A DNA stretch of 64,000 bases from Mucilaginibacter sp. CSA2-8R (lineage in GTDB: Bacteria > Bacteroidota > Bacteroidia > Sphingobacteriales > Sphingobacteriaceae). The notes beneath the pieces were generated by a model. It saw nothing but the letters and a program-made list of their open reading frames with translations, did not search any database and was not told where the DNA came from. Of the stretch, positions 15,680 to 25,930 are shown in pieces. The stretch spans positions 2,666,001-2,730,000 of the forward strand of contig NZ_CP152389.1 of the NCBI RefSeq assembly GCF_038806765.1, written 5' to 3'. How positions within the stretch are numbered: the stretch's first letter is position 1; each line of letters begins with the position of its first letter. The position numbers and the translations under genes are program-made.

Positions 15680-18125
15680 TCCGGATATTGGAAGGCAGGT
15701 GTACAATAACTTCCTGTTTGCCTTGGGATATGTCAATACCCTCAGCCATCAAAGTACTGTAAATTGCAGATAATACTTTGCTTTTCAGTTGCGTCCACAT
15801 CGATATATCAGCAGCCCAAAATTGCACTTTAAAATCAACTGATGATTGACTGAGGTGATCAAGATAAACCACCGGGGCAGGTTTAACCATAATGTCATCA
15901 CGGTTGGCCAGGAGGTTACGCAGCAGGTTTTTTACTTGCTCAATATCGCACCCGTAGGCTACACTAATCATCAACTCTACCTGGCGGCTGCTATCACTTA
16001 GTGTCCAATTCACCACATGCTGCGATATAAGGTCGCCGTTAGGTATAATTATTTCCGCGCCGTTTCCGGCGGCAATTTTACTCGAGCGCATACCAATCTC
16101 TTTAATGGTCCCGCTTCGGCTGGCCACTTCAATTACATCACCCACCTGTACCGGCTTTTCAAATGCCAGAATTAAACCCGACACCAGGTTGTTTACAATG
16201 TTTTGCAAACCGAAACCCACGCCCACACCTAAAGCACTAATGATGATGGTAATTTTATCTAACGGAAAACCAGAAGCGCCTACTGCCAGTAAAAAACCTA
16301 TACTTATAACGCCTATGCGGATAAGTAGTAGAGATGTACGGGCTTTTTTCTGAGTTCCGTCGGCTGTTTTGTGCTGGTGTACAAATTCATAAAAGTAGGT
16401 TATTATACGTGCCAGGGTAGTAGATAACCAAACCACACCTACAAAGATAATTATGCTGCCAAAGGTAAATAACGTGCCGCCCAGTTTTCGCGACTGATTT
16501 AAAAAGCTTCCAATAAGGGCAAAAACACCATCCTCTACGCTTAAATTTTGCAATAATGTAACCGCCCACATTAAAACGGAAATCACAAATAATATGCTTC
16601 GTAGCTTACCCTGCAATAGTTTAAAATCCAGGTAAGAACTAATGCTGTCTTTATCAGTTTTGTTAGCTTCTAACTGCAAAAACATACTTTGAATAATGAT
16701 TTGCACAAAGTAATACAGGCATAAAGCCAGCCAAAAGTTGTAAACTGCAGTTACACCAATAATTTTAGCCAGGCTAAAGCGCCCGGCAATGTTAAGCAAC
16801 ACCGATGCCGCCTGTAAAATAATCAGTAACGTTAAAGCTAATTTGCTGTACGGAATATCTAATTGATAGGAAGCTGCGTTACGTTTTAGCACCAGCCAGC
16901 ATTGCCAAATAATTGTCGAAGCAACAATCAATACTGCTACGCGGTCTACGTTAGATACTTCGACAAACAGGTTACTGATACTGTATATCAACGTTAAACC
17001 GAACAGTTTACCCAACAAATTAAAATGTTCTTTAGGGCAGGTTTTAAAGGTAATAAATACCACACAGCCCATCGACACTAAAGAAACGATCTCTAAAAAT
17101 GCCATTGGCGGCTGATTGTAGAGATACGGGATGATGAGCGAAGTTAATAACAAGCTTACCGTAACGGGATAGATGGCCACGTACTTTGTTTGTGCAAAAA
17201 CATTTTTAGGGTCTGATTTGGTTTTAATAATCTTACGCCGGTTATAAGTAAGCCATGATAAGTAACTGAAAAAGATTATGAAGCCTAATAAGTGCATTAA
17301 CGTTTCGTCATTCAGTAGCCTGAATAACCGCAGATTCATGTTCACCGTCCTATCCCACGATGACAAAAACGTTGTGCCTACCGCAGGTTTCATATTCCAG
17401 ATGTAACCGTACTCGCAGTTAAGCGCATTTAACCCAAAAGCTCTTATTTTTGAGTTAATCAGGTCTTTTTCTTCCAAAATATTAATATAAACCGAGGTTA
17501 CCCGATTTTGCATTAAGCCAATACGCAACAGCGCTTTTTTGTTAACGCTATCCAGCTTGTGCGCCTTGGTTTCGATGCCCGAACGTTGCTTTAAAAAAGT
17601 AGACCTGAGCGTACTGTCAGCCGGGAACACCCGGAACATCGAGTCGCGGTTTACGTACGTTATTTGCTCGTTAATATCCGCCAGTTTTTCGTTAATGGCC
17701 TTTAGCTCTTCTTGCCAGATGTTTAGCTGGTCTTGCCGTTTATTTAAAATATCGCGGATAGCGTATAGATACCTTAACGTACCCGACCGGTCGCGCATAA
17801 TTAGATTGCGAATGGTTACTGTTGATTTTTCGAGACGTGGCAATTTCTGACTTATATCGACTGTATCCAGCCGTTTAGACAGATGATTATTTATCTGATT
17901 GAAAGACAGCGTATAATACTCAATTCGTTGAAGTAAATTGTTTGTAGATGTATCTGAGGTTTTGTAATACCTCATCATCGAATCGCGTCTTAAAATATCT
18001 GATCGCAGCGAATCGCTGATGGAACGCGTAGCAGCCTTTTTGTTTTGCGCCAAGCCGGCAAACGGCAGCATTAAAGCAAAAACTGCAATGTATTTAATAA
18101 AACACGATTCGAACCAGCTAAGCAT
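15648..18125 (-). CDS. Large MscS-type mechanosensitive channel
   Basis: 825 aa. After a signal peptide (about residues 1-26) comes a roughly 200-residue periplasmic coiled-coil-rich domain, then many membrane helices, and finally the MscS core. Its pore helix is seen as SALGVGVGFGLQNIVNNLVSG, followed by the beta domain (F-E-K-P-V-Q-V-G-D-V-I-E-V). The architecture resembles MscK/YbdG-like large channels that release solutes on osmotic downshock. Its last 32 bp overlap the end of the convergent glycosyltransferase gene. Confidence 0.93.
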   Translation of the reverse strand: MLSWFESCFIKYIAVFALMLPFAGLAQNKKAATRSISDSLRSDILRRDSMMRYYKTSDTSTNNLLQRIEYYTLSFNQINNHLSKRLDTVDISQKLPRLEKSTVTIRNLIMRDRSGTLRYLYAIRDILNKRQDQLNIWQEELKAINEKLADINEQITYVNRDSMFRVFPADSTLRSTFLKQRSGIETKAHKLDSVNKKALLRIGLMQNRVTSVYINILEEKDLINSKIRAFGLNALNCEYGYIWNMKPAVGTTFLSSWDRTVNMNLRLFRLLNDETLMHLLGFIIFFSYLSWLTYNRRKIIKTKSDPKNVFAQTKYVAIYPVTVSLLLTSLIIPYLYNQPPMAFLEIVSLVSMGCVVFITFKTCPKEHFNLLGKLFGLTLIYSISNLFVEVSNVDRVAVLIVASTIIWQCWLVLKRNAASYQLDIPYSKLALTLLIILQAASVLLNIAGRFSLAKIIGVTAVYNFWLALCLYYFVQIIIQSMFLQLEANKTDKDSISSYLDFKLLQGKLRSILFVISVLMWAVTLLQNLSVEDGVFALIGSFLNQSRKLGGTLFTFGSIIIFVGVVWLSTTLARIITYFYEFVHQHKTADGTQKKARTSLLLIRIGVISIGFLLAVGASGFPLDKITIIISALGVGVGFGLQNIVNNLVSGLILAFEKPVQVGDVIEVASRSGTIKEIGMRSSKIAAGNGAEIIIPNGDLISQHVVNWTLSDSSRQVELMISVAYGCDIEQVKNLLRNLLANRDDIMVKPAPVVYLDHLSQSSVDFKVQFWAADISMWTQLKSKVLSAIYSTLMAEGIDISQGKQEVIVHLPSNIRINENPSDSNL

Positions 18126-18198
18126 TTTTGAGTAACGGAAAATACCTTTCTAAATTACAATATCCAAACACTTAAACGTGGTAGTTTTAAAGAAGTTA

Positions 18199-18618
18199 CT
18201 ATTTTTCGGTGAGATGCTCAACCGCAAGCCGATAAGAATTTAAGCCAAAGCCCGCAATTACGCCAACGCAATTAGCCGCCAGCATTGATTTATGACGGAA
18301 AGTTTCGCGCTTGTAGACGTTTGAGATATGCACTTCAACTACAGGCGTATTGATACCTGCAATAGCATCTGCAATGGCAATAGATGTATGGGTATATGCA
18401 CCGGCATTTATGATAATCCCATCATAATCAAAGCCAACTTCGTGCAGTTTATCAATCAATTCGCCTTCTTTATTGCTTTGAAAATAAGATAACTCATGTT
18501 CCGGGTAGCGTTGCTGCAGTGTAGCAAAATAGCTTTCGAAACTGCTATCGCCGTAAATTGACTTTTCTCTTATGCCAAGCAAATTTAGATTTGGTCCGTT
18601 GATAATCTGTATTTTCAT
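18199..18618 (-). CDS. aroQ: 3-dehydroquinate dehydratase, type II
   Basis: 139 aa, typical length. It catalyses the third step of the shikimate pathway. Visible motifs are INGPNLNLLG (7-16) with the catalytic Tyr22 in SIYG, then N-A-G-A-Y-T-H-T-S and E-V-H-I-S-N carrying the active-site His. Shikimate-derived chorismate also feeds the futalosine menaquinone pathway whose genes lie at 48-59 kb. Divergent from xerD. Confidence 0.95.
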   Translation of the reverse strand: MKIQIINGPNLNLLGIREKSIYGDSSFESYFATLQQRYPEHELSYFQSNKEGELIDKLHEVGFDYDGIIINAGAYTHTSIAIADAIAGINTPVVEVHISNVYKRETFRHKSMLAANCVGVIAGFGLNSYRLAVEHLTEK

Positions 18619-18660
18619 TACCTTTCAAACTTAGTTATAAAAATATAAATACAGAAACAA

Positions 18661-19560
18661 GTGAACTGGCAGTTGGCGATAAAGGGGTTTCAGGATTATT
18701 TAAAGTTAGAAAGGTCTTTATCAGCTAACTCGATAGAGTCGTACAGCAGGGATATAGATAAGCTTAAGCAGTTTGCTGAAACACAGGCCACTGTTATTCG
18801 TCCGGAGTTGATTACCTTACAGCACCTGAGAGATTTTTTGCAATGGATAAATGAATTAGGGATGATACCGAGCAGCCAGGCCCGGATACTTTCGGGAATC
18901 AAAGCATTTTATAAATTTATGCTTATGGAAGACCTCATAACGGCAGATCCGACTGCTTTGTTAGAGTCGCCCAGAATTCAGCGTAAACTGCCCGACACGT
19001 TAAGTTACGACGAAATTAATAATCTGATTGCTGCCATTGATTTATCTAAGCCTGACGGACCGCGAAACAAAGCTATTTTAGAAATGCTGTACAGCTGCGG
19101 CTTGCGGGTAACTGAATTAACAGAACTTAAAATATCTAATTTATACCTCGATATTGAATTTATTAAGGTAACCGGTAAAGGTAACAAAGAGCGGCTGGTT
19201 CCAATTAGCCAAACTGCTATAACCGCGTTGCAGCAATGGCTGCAATACAGCAGGGTACATGTACCTGTAAAGAAAGGCGAGGAGGACATCGTATTTTTAA
19301 ACCGCAGAGGCACACGCCTTACCCGCGTTTTTATTTTTATGCTGATTAAGCAACTCGCTGGAGCTATTGGGTTAAAAAAAACAATTAGCCCTCACACTTT
19401 CAGGCATTCATTTGCTACTCACCTCATCGAGGGTGGAGCCGACCTGCGCGCTGTGCAGGATATGTTGGGCCATGAGAGCATTACTACAACCGAAATTTAC
19501 ACCCACTTGGATAGGGATTATCTCAAAAGTACCATCATTCAATATCATCCCCGCAGTTAA
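18661..19560 (+). CDS. xerD: Site-specific tyrosine recombinase XerD
   Basis: 299 aa with GTG start. An N-terminal SAM-like core-binding domain (1-100) is followed by the catalytic domain. All six catalytic residues are present: R149, K173, H245, R248, H271 and Y280. Length, one-domain simplicity and chromosomal surroundings fit the housekeeping Xer recombinase resolving chromosome dimers at dif, rather than a phage integrase. I see no dif-like site nearby. Convergent with prmC. Confidence 0.92.
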   Translation: MNWQLAIKGFQDYLKLERSLSANSIESYSRDIDKLKQFAETQATVIRPELITLQHLRDFLQWINELGMIPSSQARILSGIKAFYKFMLMEDLITADPTALLESPRIQRKLPDTLSYDEINNLIAAIDLSKPDGPRNKAILEMLYSCGLRVTELTELKISNLYLDIEFIKVTGKGNKERLVPISQTAITALQQWLQYSRVHVPVKKGEEDIVFLNRRGTRLTRVFIFMLIKQLAGAIGLKKTISPHTFRHSFATHLIEGGADLRAVQDMLGHESITTTEIYTHLDRDYLKSTIIQYHPRS

Positions 19561-19564
19561 TACA

Positions 19565-20431
19565 TCATGCCCCCGGCCATTCCGCGCGGATCATCCGGTC
19601 TTTACCCATTAAGTCCTGGCGCAGCTCGGCGTTAATAAAGCCTTTTTGTTTCATCACATCCATAGTGGCACTACCGTAACTTTCGTTAATTTCAAAAAAC
19701 AGAAAGCCACCTTTTACAAGATGCGTTGCAGCAAAATCAGTTATCGCTGTGTAAAACAACAGCGGGTTAGTATCAGGTACGAAAAGCGCGGTATGTGGCT
19801 CAAAATCCGTCACATTTTTGTGCATCTGTAGTTTGTCGGTTTCAGTGATGTAAGGCGGATTACTAATCACAACCTGATAGCATTGTTTAGCTATTTCTTC
19901 AGCTTGCATATTTAAAACATCAGCCTCCACAAACGTCACGTCGACGCCATTGGTTTGAGCGTTGTCTTGAGCAACAGTTAATGCATCGCTTGATATATCA
20001 ATTGCAAACACCTTACTATTTGGTAATTGGTATTTAACAGTGATAGGTATACAGCCGCTACCAGTGCCGACATCTAATACCGTCGGCTGGCCGACATCAG
20101 ACAACGTATCCAGCACCCACTGTACCAATTCCTCTGTTTCGGGGCGGGGGATCAGCGTGGCCGGTGTTACCTTAAAATTCAGGCCATAAAAGTGGGCATG
20201 TCCCAGCACGTACTGTATCGGTTTGCCCGTCACTAATTCCTCCAGTATCTTATGTAGCTGTAACTGATGTTCCGGACTAATCGTATCATCAGTAAACGCT
20301 TTCAGTTTAGCTTTCGAATATCCGGTTAAATCCGATAATACCACGCTTGCCATCGCATCTGCTTCTTGTGAATGATAAAGTAGCGCGAGCTGGGCTTTAA
20401 ATTGATCGTAGGCATCTTTAACGGTTTCCAT
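19565..20431 (-). CDS. prmC: Peptide chain release factor N5-glutamine methyltransferase
   Basis: 288 aa from the start at 20431 (METVKDAYDQF); the open frame extends further but the upstream part overlaps ribD and is not conserved-looking. It methylates the GGQ glutamine of release factors. The SAM-binding V-L-D-V-G-T-G-S-G-C-I-P and the catalytic N-P-P-Y motif are both clear. Its start lies 33 bp from that of the divergent ribD gene, so their promoters overlap. Confidence 0.94.
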   Translation of the reverse strand: METVKDAYDQFKAQLALLYHSQEADAMASVVLSDLTGYSKAKLKAFTDDTISPEHQLQLHKILEELVTGKPIQYVLGHAHFYGLNFKVTPATLIPRPETEELVQWVLDTLSDVGQPTVLDVGTGSGCIPITVKYQLPNSKVFAIDISSDALTVAQDNAQTNGVDVTFVEADVLNMQAEEIAKQCYQVVISNPPYITETDKLQMHKNVTDFEPHTALFVPDTNPLLFYTAITDFAATHLVKGGFLFFEINESYGSATMDVMKQKGFINAELRQDLMGKDRMIRAEWPGA

Positions 20432-20452
20432 GCAACAAAGAAACATAAAAGC

Positions 20453-20460
20453 TACTTTTG
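20453..20460 (+). promoter_or_regulatory. -7 box directly before the ribD start codon
   Basis: TACTTTTG matches TAnnTTTG exactly, and the ATG follows after 4 nt. The 16-nt stretch from the box to the start is nearly identical to that before the DUF3820 gene (TACTTTTGCG, then G-[AG]-TGG two bases on). It fixes the ribD start at 20465 and predicts a leaderless mRNA. Confidence 0.5.
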
Positions 20461-20464
20461 CGCG

Positions 20465-21514
20465 ATGGCAGATCACCAAATTTATATGCAACGCTGTATT
20501 GAGCTGGCTCGTTTAGGTGCCGGCAAAGTAAGTCCGAACCCGATGGTGGGTGCTGTTATAATATTTCAGGACAAGCTTATCGGCGAGGGTTACCATCAGC
20601 AATATGGTAAAGCACATGCGGAGGTTAATGCAATCAATGATGTTCTGGAAAAATTTGGCACCAAGGCCGCGGACTTATTGAAACAATCTGCCATTTATGT
20701 TTCTTTAGAACCCTGCGCCCATTACGGCAAAACACCACCCTGTGCCGACTTAATCATCAAGCATCAAATCCCTGAGGTTTTTGTGGGATGTCGTGACCCT
20801 TTTAATCAGGTGAATGGCAAAGGCATTGAAAAATTGCAGCAAGCGGGCATCAAAGTGAGCGTTGGTATATTGGAGGAGGCATGTTTAAACTTAAACAAGC
20901 GCTTTTTTACGCGGGTACAAAAACAGCGGCCCTACATCATTTTAAAATGGGCTCAAACGGCTAACGCTTATTTTGCCCCGGCAGACGGTTCGCAATACTG
21001 GATTACCGGGCCGGAAGCTAAAACGTTGGTACACCAATGGCGTACCGAAGAGGACGCCATTCTGGTAGGCAAAAACACAGCCCTTGTAGATAACCCACAG
21101 TTAAATGCGCGTCTATGGCCGGGTAAATCGCCTAAACGCATTGTTATTGACCGTAACCTGGAGCTGCCCGTGCATCTTCATTTATTCGATAAATCTGTAG
21201 AGACATTAATTTTCAACGCGTTTAAAACCGATATACAGGACAACATCAAGTATATTGCCTTAGAAGATTTTGACCGCTTTGTTCCTCAGTATATTATGTT
21301 CCAGCTTTATCTGCAAGACATCCAGTCGGTAATCATTGAAGGTGGTGCACATACGTTGAACAGTTTTATTGAAGCCAATTTATGGGATGAAGCGCGTATA
21401 TTTACCGGTCAGAGTTTAATGCCTGATGGCATCAAGGCCCCCACATGCTCCGGAACACCATCAAAGCCTGTAGCGATAGGGAATGACACTTTGCAGATTA
21501 TTTACAACCAATAG
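20465..21514 (+). CDS. ribD: Bifunctional riboflavin deaminase/reductase
   Basis: 349 aa from the start at 20465. The N-terminal deaminase domain has the zinc motifs H-A-E-V-N-A and P-C-A-H-Y-G-K-T-P-P-C. The C-terminal reductase domain carries the N-P-Q-L-N and I-E-G-G-A-H segments. It performs two consecutive steps of riboflavin synthesis. The other rib genes are not in the window. The EamA transporter follows after 6 bp. Confidence 0.95.
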   Translation: MADHQIYMQRCIELARLGAGKVSPNPMVGAVIIFQDKLIGEGYHQQYGKAHAEVNAINDVLEKFGTKAADLLKQSAIYVSLEPCAHYGKTPPCADLIIKHQIPEVFVGCRDPFNQVNGKGIEKLQQAGIKVSVGILEEACLNLNKRFFTRVQKQRPYIILKWAQTANAYFAPADGSQYWITGPEAKTLVHQWRTEEDAILVGKNTALVDNPQLNARLWPGKSPKRIVIDRNLELPVHLHLFDKSVETLIFNAFKTDIQDNIKYIALEDFDRFVPQYIMFQLYLQDIQSVIIEGGAHTLNSFIEANLWDEARIFTGQSLMPDGIKAPTCSGTPSKPVAIGNDTLQIIYNQ

Positions 21515-21520
21515 CTATTC

Positions 21521-22381
21521 ATGCTTTATATTTTTTTTAGTGTTTGCTGCAGCGTCCTGGTTTCTGTTTTGCTTAAGATGGCAAGGCGTTACCAGATTAA
21601 CGTTGTACAAGCCATCACCTGGAATTATTCTATTGCTGCATTTTTAACCTGGATATTTTTAAAACCACAGCCATCCAGCATCACTAATGCACCATTCAAC
21701 ATCTATTTGCTATTAGGCGTACTGCTGCCAGCTATATTTTACGTAATGGCAGCGGCTGTCCGCAACGCGGGCATTGTACGTACAGATGTGGCGCAACGGC
21801 TTTCGTTACTAATTTCGCTAAGTGCCGCTTTTTTGCTTTTTGGCGACCATCTAAGTTTGTTGAAGGGAATAGGTATTGCCACAGGTTTTGCTGCTATTTT
21901 TTGCTTGATACCCTGGCAAAAAAAACACGTGGTTGCGCAAAGCAATAAAAGCACCTGGATTTATTTGTTAGGTGTATTTTTGGGTATAGGCGTAATCGAT
22001 ATTTTGTTTAAACAGATGGCTTTAAATAAAACTGCGCCTTATACAGCTTCACTTTTTGTGGTTTACGTTTTAGCCTTTGCAGTGTCGATTATCGGCACTA
22101 TTTACCAGGTTAAATTTAAAAAGAGAAGGTTTTTATTTCGCAATATTTTTTTTGGGTGGATACTTGGCTTATTCAATTTTGGCAATATTCTGTTTTATTT
22201 AAAAGCGCATCGTGCGTTAGAGCACGACCCGTCAACGGTATTTACCGCCATGAACATTGGCGTTATCACTACCGGAACGTTAGTAGGTTTACTTGTTTTT
22301 AAAGAAAAACTCGGCATTTTACATAAATTGGGTATCGCACTTGCGGTGGCTGCCATCATCATCATTGGTTATTCTGCTTAA
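21521..22381 (+). CDS. EamA/DMT-family transporter
   Basis: A 286-aa integral membrane protein with about ten predicted helices in two halves, as in the drug/metabolite transporter superfamily. The substrate is unknown. It is tightly spaced with ribD upstream (6 bp) and YigZ downstream (6 bp), so the three are probably one transcript. The ribD context allows a flavin-related transport role, but this is only inference. Confidence 0.85.
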   Translation: MLYIFFSVCCSVLVSVLLKMARRYQINVVQAITWNYSIAAFLTWIFLKPQPSSITNAPFNIYLLLGVLLPAIFYVMAAAVRNAGIVRTDVAQRLSLLISLSAAFLLFGDHLSLLKGIGIATGFAAIFCLIPWQKKHVVAQSNKSTWIYLLGVFLGIGVIDILFKQMALNKTAPYTASLFVVYVLAFAVSIIGTIYQVKFKKRRFLFRNIFFGWILGLFNFGNILFYLKAHRALEHDPSTVFTAMNIGVITTGTLVGLLVFKEKLGILHKLGIALAVAAIIIIGYSA

Positions 22382-22387
22382 TCGTTT

Positions 22388-23002
22388 ATGCTATTCGACG
22401 ATACTTTCCTTACCGTAAAACAACATGCTGAGGCTACTTGTACCGACAAAGGCAGCAAGTTCATTGCTTTTACATTCCCTATTGCTACCGATGCTGATGT
22501 TAAGCCGTTGCTGCTTCAACTTAAAGCTTTGCACCCCAAGGCAAATCACCACTGCTGGGCAATGCGCTTAAGTCCCGACAGGTCTGTTTTTAAGGTTAAT
22601 GATGATGGTGAACCTTCGGGTACAGCCGGGCGACCCATTCTTAATGTTTTGCTATCTAAAAACATCACCAACACTTTAGTAGTAGTAGTTAGATATTTTG
22701 GCGGCAGATTATTGGGTGTGCCAGGCTTAATTAGCGCCTACAAAGCGGCTACAGAAGCAGCAATAACCGCCGCTGGTGTTACCGAACAGGTGATTAATGA
22801 TATTTATGCCATCGAGTTTGATTATCTGATGATGAATGATGTGATGCGTATCATCAAAGAGGAGGGGTTACATATTTTATCGCAAACAGCAGACAACATT
22901 TGCAGCATCACCGTTGAGGTCAGAAAATCGAAGGTGAATAAAACAATAGACCGGCTGAATGGTTTAAATAATATTCACGCTAAATTTCTATATAGTAGTT
23001 AA
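22388..23002 (+). CDS. YigZ/IMPACT family protein
   Basis: 204 aa. The family signature is D-G-E-P-S-G-T-A-G-R-P followed by V-V-V-R-Y-F-G-G-R-L-L-G-V-P-G-L in the N-terminal domain, with a small C-terminal domain. The eukaryotic homologue IMPACT regulates GCN2, but the bacterial function is not settled. Last gene of the ribD transcript. Confidence 0.9.
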   Translation: MLFDDTFLTVKQHAEATCTDKGSKFIAFTFPIATDADVKPLLLQLKALHPKANHHCWAMRLSPDRSVFKVNDDGEPSGTAGRPILNVLLSKNITNTLVVVVRYFGGRLLGVPGLISAYKAATEAAITAAGVTEQVINDIYAIEFDYLMMNDVMRIIKEEGLHILSQTADNICSITVEVRKSKVNKTIDRLNGLNNIHAKFLYSS

Positions 23003-23092
23003 TTTTTTTTAGAAATAATTGATTCGATTTACTTGGAAATCAAGTAGCTACTATTTAATTTAGTATATACATTATCTAACCTATTAAACATC

Positions 23093-23371
23093 ATGAACAC
23101 ATTGCCAATTGGGATTTATCTCGAAAACGAGAGAAGATTCGAGTTTGATTTTGTAAAACATTTGCTTAAAATCAAGTTTTTCAAAGAAACTCAACCTGCA
23201 GGTACTATTGTGTCGCCTTTCCGCCTCATCAAAAATGAAGATGGTTATTATCTATTAATCCACAATTACGACCGCCTTGGCGAACGTAAAATTATGATTG
23301 AATCGATTGACCAAAACGAACTGGTGATCAACCACGACAACACTTCTTACAAGCTACAAAAAGTAGCCTGA
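23093..23371 (+). CDS. Hypothetical protein (92 aa)
   Basis: I do not recognise the family. It is a soluble, beta-rich looking, Lys-rich protein without signal peptide or membrane segment. It is flanked by its own AT-rich upstream region (23003-23092) and a strong terminator 28 bp after its stop, so it is probably monocistronic. Confidence 0.7.
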   Translation: MNTLPIGIYLENERRFEFDFVKHLLKIKFFKETQPAGTIVSPFRLIKNEDGYYLLIHNYDRLGERKIMIESIDQNELVINHDNTSYKLQKVA

Positions 23372-23398
23372 AAATCTTTGCCGTAAATGCTTTTAAAC

Positions 23399-23431
23399 AA
23401 AAGGGTGATATGAGTTATATTGCCCTTTTTT
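23399..23431 (+). terminator. Intrinsic terminator after the 92-aa gene
   Basis: AAAAGGG (23399-23405) and CCCTTTT pair, continued inwards through two wobble pairs into ATAT/ATAT, giving a long stem, followed by six T. The promoter and start of mgtE lie just behind it. Confidence 0.8.
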
Positions 23432-23467
23432 GGCTTCATCTGGGTCATTATTTGTATTTTGTGCAAT

Positions 23468-24817
23468 ATGCAACCTTTTGATATTGACAAAACAGACCTG
23501 CAACGCCTTAAAGCCGCCCTTGATGGTGATGAGGCCGGTTTGCAACAGGTTCTGCAGCAATATCATAGCTCCGAAATAGCCATACTTTTTGATAATCTGT
23601 CACCTGCGGAGCGGGAACGAATTGTTAATAATCTTTCTGCAGAAACTGCTTCGGACGTAATATCATCAATGGATGAAGAACATCATCCGGCGGAATTACT
23701 TGTTAATTTAACACCTGAAAAACGTTCGGAGATTGTTGAAGAACTGGACTATGACGATGCGACCGACCTGATTTCTCAACTGGACGAAAGCGACCAGCAA
23801 GAGATATTGGATGATTTGGATCATGAAGACGCGTTGGCCATTCGTAACCTGCTCACCTACGACGAAGATACTGCCGGTGGCTTGATGAACACCGACCTCA
23901 TTAAGGTAAACACCAGTAGTACAAAAAATGAGGCGCTTGAAGCTATCATCCATCAGTCGGAAGAGATGGAAGAGTTTTACACACTTTACGCTGTAAATGA
24001 TGCCGAGGAGCTGCAAGGATTGCTTTCTATCAAAGATATTATTAAAGCTAAAAAACAAGTTACGGTAGGGGAGTTGGTTAACAGTGATTTTGTATATGTG
24101 AAAGCCGATCTTGACCAAGAAGAAGTAGCTAAACTATTTTCTCAATATAACCTAACCAGCATTCCGGTAGTTGACGACCGCATGAAGTTATTGGGCCGGA
24201 TTACAGTGGATGACATTATTGATGTACTGGAAGAGGAAAACACCGAGGATATCCTGAAAATCTCCGGTGTTTCTGAAGATGAGGAACTGAGCGGTGGCTG
24301 GCAGGATGCTATTAAAAGTCGGTTGCCCTGGCTGGTGATTAACTTAGCTACAGCGTTTTTAGCTGCATCAGTTATTCGCAGTTATGAAGACACAGCAAAA
24401 AAACTCCCCATCATATCGGCATACATGATTATTATAGCCGGGATGGGCGGTAATGCGGCAACTCAGGCACTGGCAGTAACCGTAAGACGTATATCATTGA
24501 GTGATCTGTCAGATAAACAAGCTTACGTAACAGTAGTGAAAGAATTTTTGGTGGGGATGGTTAATGGAGCAGCTACCGGTTTAATTGTATTTGTGGTTGC
24601 GTTGTTATACGATTCTAACCCTATGCTGGGTTTAGTAATGTTTTTAGCCATGACCGGCAACCTGATCGTGGCCGGAGTAACGGGTGCCAGTATTCCGTTG
24701 TTGCTTAAACGTTTAGGTATCGACCCAGCCGTGGCATCATCTATTATTATTACCACTTTTACAGATTGTGTTGGTTTTTTAATGCCGCTATGGTTGGCAA
24801 CAAAGCTTTTATTATAA
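23468..24817 (+). CDS. mgtE: Magnesium transporter MgtE
   Basis: 449 aa from the start at 23468 (MQPFDIDKT). The open frame extends upstream to 23420, but that part overlaps the preceding terminator and is hydrophobic rather than MgtE_N-like. Domains in order: MgtE_N superhelix (about 20-125), a CBS pair (about 125-250) that senses Mg2+, and five membrane helices with the G-G-N-A-A-T-Q signature of the pore. Its start is preceded by a near-consensus -7 box (TATTTTG at 23455). Confidence 0.94.
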   Translation: MQPFDIDKTDLQRLKAALDGDEAGLQQVLQQYHSSEIAILFDNLSPAERERIVNNLSAETASDVISSMDEEHHPAELLVNLTPEKRSEIVEELDYDDATDLISQLDESDQQEILDDLDHEDALAIRNLLTYDEDTAGGLMNTDLIKVNTSSTKNEALEAIIHQSEEMEEFYTLYAVNDAEELQGLLSIKDIIKAKKQVTVGELVNSDFVYVKADLDQEEVAKLFSQYNLTSIPVVDDRMKLLGRITVDDIIDVLEEENTEDILKISGVSEDEELSGGWQDAIKSRLPWLVINLATAFLAASVIRSYEDTAKKLPIISAYMIIIAGMGGNAATQALAVTVRRISLSDLSDKQAYVTVVKEFLVGMVNGAATGLIVFVVALLYDSNPMLGLVMFLAMTGNLIVAGVTGASIPLLLKRLGIDPAVASSIIITTFTDCVGFLMPLWLATKLLL

Positions 24818-24822
24818 ATTTG
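24794..24822 (+). promoter_or_regulatory. Candidate bioB promoter
   Basis: TTG (24794) and TAAATTTG (24815-24822, exact TAnnTTTG) are separated by 18 bp and overlap the last codons of mgtE. The predicted start of transcription is near 24829, 17 nt before the bioB start. Confidence 0.5.
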
Positions 24823-24845
24823 CCCTCAGTTTAAATGTTCGTCAG

Positions 24846-25853
24846 ATGAATGAAGTAAGACACGACTGGACCAAAGAAGAGATTTCTGAAATATACCATA
24901 CTCCACTACTGGATTTAATTTATCGCGCAGCTACCGTGCATCGCGAAAATAAGGATTACGCTGAAGTGCAAATCAGTTCGCTGATTTCGGTTAAAACCGG
25001 CGGTTGCCCTGAGGATTGTGCCTATTGCCCGCAGGCTGCCCGTTATCAAACCGGTGTTAATGTGCATGCCATATTGCCGAAAGAAGAAGTGGTAATTGCA
25101 GCGCAAAAGGCGAAAGCCGGCGGTGCATCGCGTTTATGCATGGGTGCAGCCTGGCGCGAGGTTCGCGATAACCGCGACTTTGATAAAGTAATAGAAATGG
25201 TTAAAGCTGTTAATGAGCTCGACATGGAAGTTTGCTGTACTTTAGGTATGCTTACCGAAGCGCAAGCGCAGCGTTTAGCCGATGCTGGTTTGTATGCTTA
25301 TAACCACAACTTAGATACCTCTGAAGAGGACTATAAACGCATCATCACTACCCGTACTTATGATGACCGTTTAAAAACGCTCGAACACGTTCGTAAAGCT
25401 AAAATATCCGTTTGCAGCGGTGGTATTATCGGTTTAGGCGAAACGGTAGAAGACAGAATTTCGATGTTGAAGACCTTATCTAACTTACCTAAACATCCGG
25501 AATCCGTTCCGGTAAATGCTTTGGTGCCAGTAGAAGGTACTCCACTGGCCGAACAGCCGCGGGTTTCGGTATGGGATATGGTACGTATGATTGCGACAGC
25601 GCGCATCATTATGCCGCGTACGGTAGTGCGTTTGTCGGCAGGCCGTACTGAGATGAGTACTGTTGAACAAGCTTTGTGCTTTATGGCCGGTGCAAGTTCT
25701 ATTTTTGCCGGCGAAAAACTTTTAACCACACCAAATCCTTCGTTTGACGAAGATATGGCCATGTTTGAACTTTTGGGGCTTACTCCTCGCAAAGCATTTA
25801 AAAATGGCCGACCAAACCAGCAAGAGGTAAAAGAAGAGGCAGTACTTTTATAA
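24846..25853 (+). CDS. bioB: Biotin synthase
   Basis: 335 aa. A radical SAM enzyme that inserts sulfur into dethiobiotin. The 4Fe-4S cluster motif is C54-x3-C58-x2-C61, and the family segments Y-N-H-N-L-D-T and G-G-I-I-G-L-G-E are present. It stands alone, without other bio genes, between its own promoter and a strong terminator. Confidence 0.97.
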   Translation: MNEVRHDWTKEEISEIYHTPLLDLIYRAATVHRENKDYAEVQISSLISVKTGGCPEDCAYCPQAARYQTGVNVHAILPKEEVVIAAQKAKAGGASRLCMGAAWREVRDNRDFDKVIEMVKAVNELDMEVCCTLGMLTEAQAQRLADAGLYAYNHNLDTSEEDYKRIITTRTYDDRLKTLEHVRKAKISVCSGGIIGLGETVEDRISMLKTLSNLPKHPESVPVNALVPVEGTPLAEQPRVSVWDMVRMIATARIIMPRTVVRLSAGRTEMSTVEQALCFMAGASSIFAGEKLLTTPNPSFDEDMAMFELLGLTPRKAFKNGRPNQQEVKEEAVLL

Positions 25854-25870
25854 CTACCTATATTAAAATA

Positions 25871-25912
25871 AACAAAAGGGATTTGCCTTTCGGTAAATCC
25901 CTTTTGTTGTTT
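25871..25912 (+). terminator. Strong terminator after bioB
   Basis: AACAAAAGGGATTT (25871-25884) pairs perfectly with AAATCCCTTTTGTT (25895-25908), 14 bp. It can also end the convergent ohr transcript. Confidence 0.85.
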
Positions 25913-25930
25913 ACAGAAACTGGATTATTA

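Noticed and set aside
18661..19560. xerD considered as an integrase of a mobile element
   Set aside because: Housekeeping length and motifs, flanked by core genes, with no att-like repeats or tRNA nearby.
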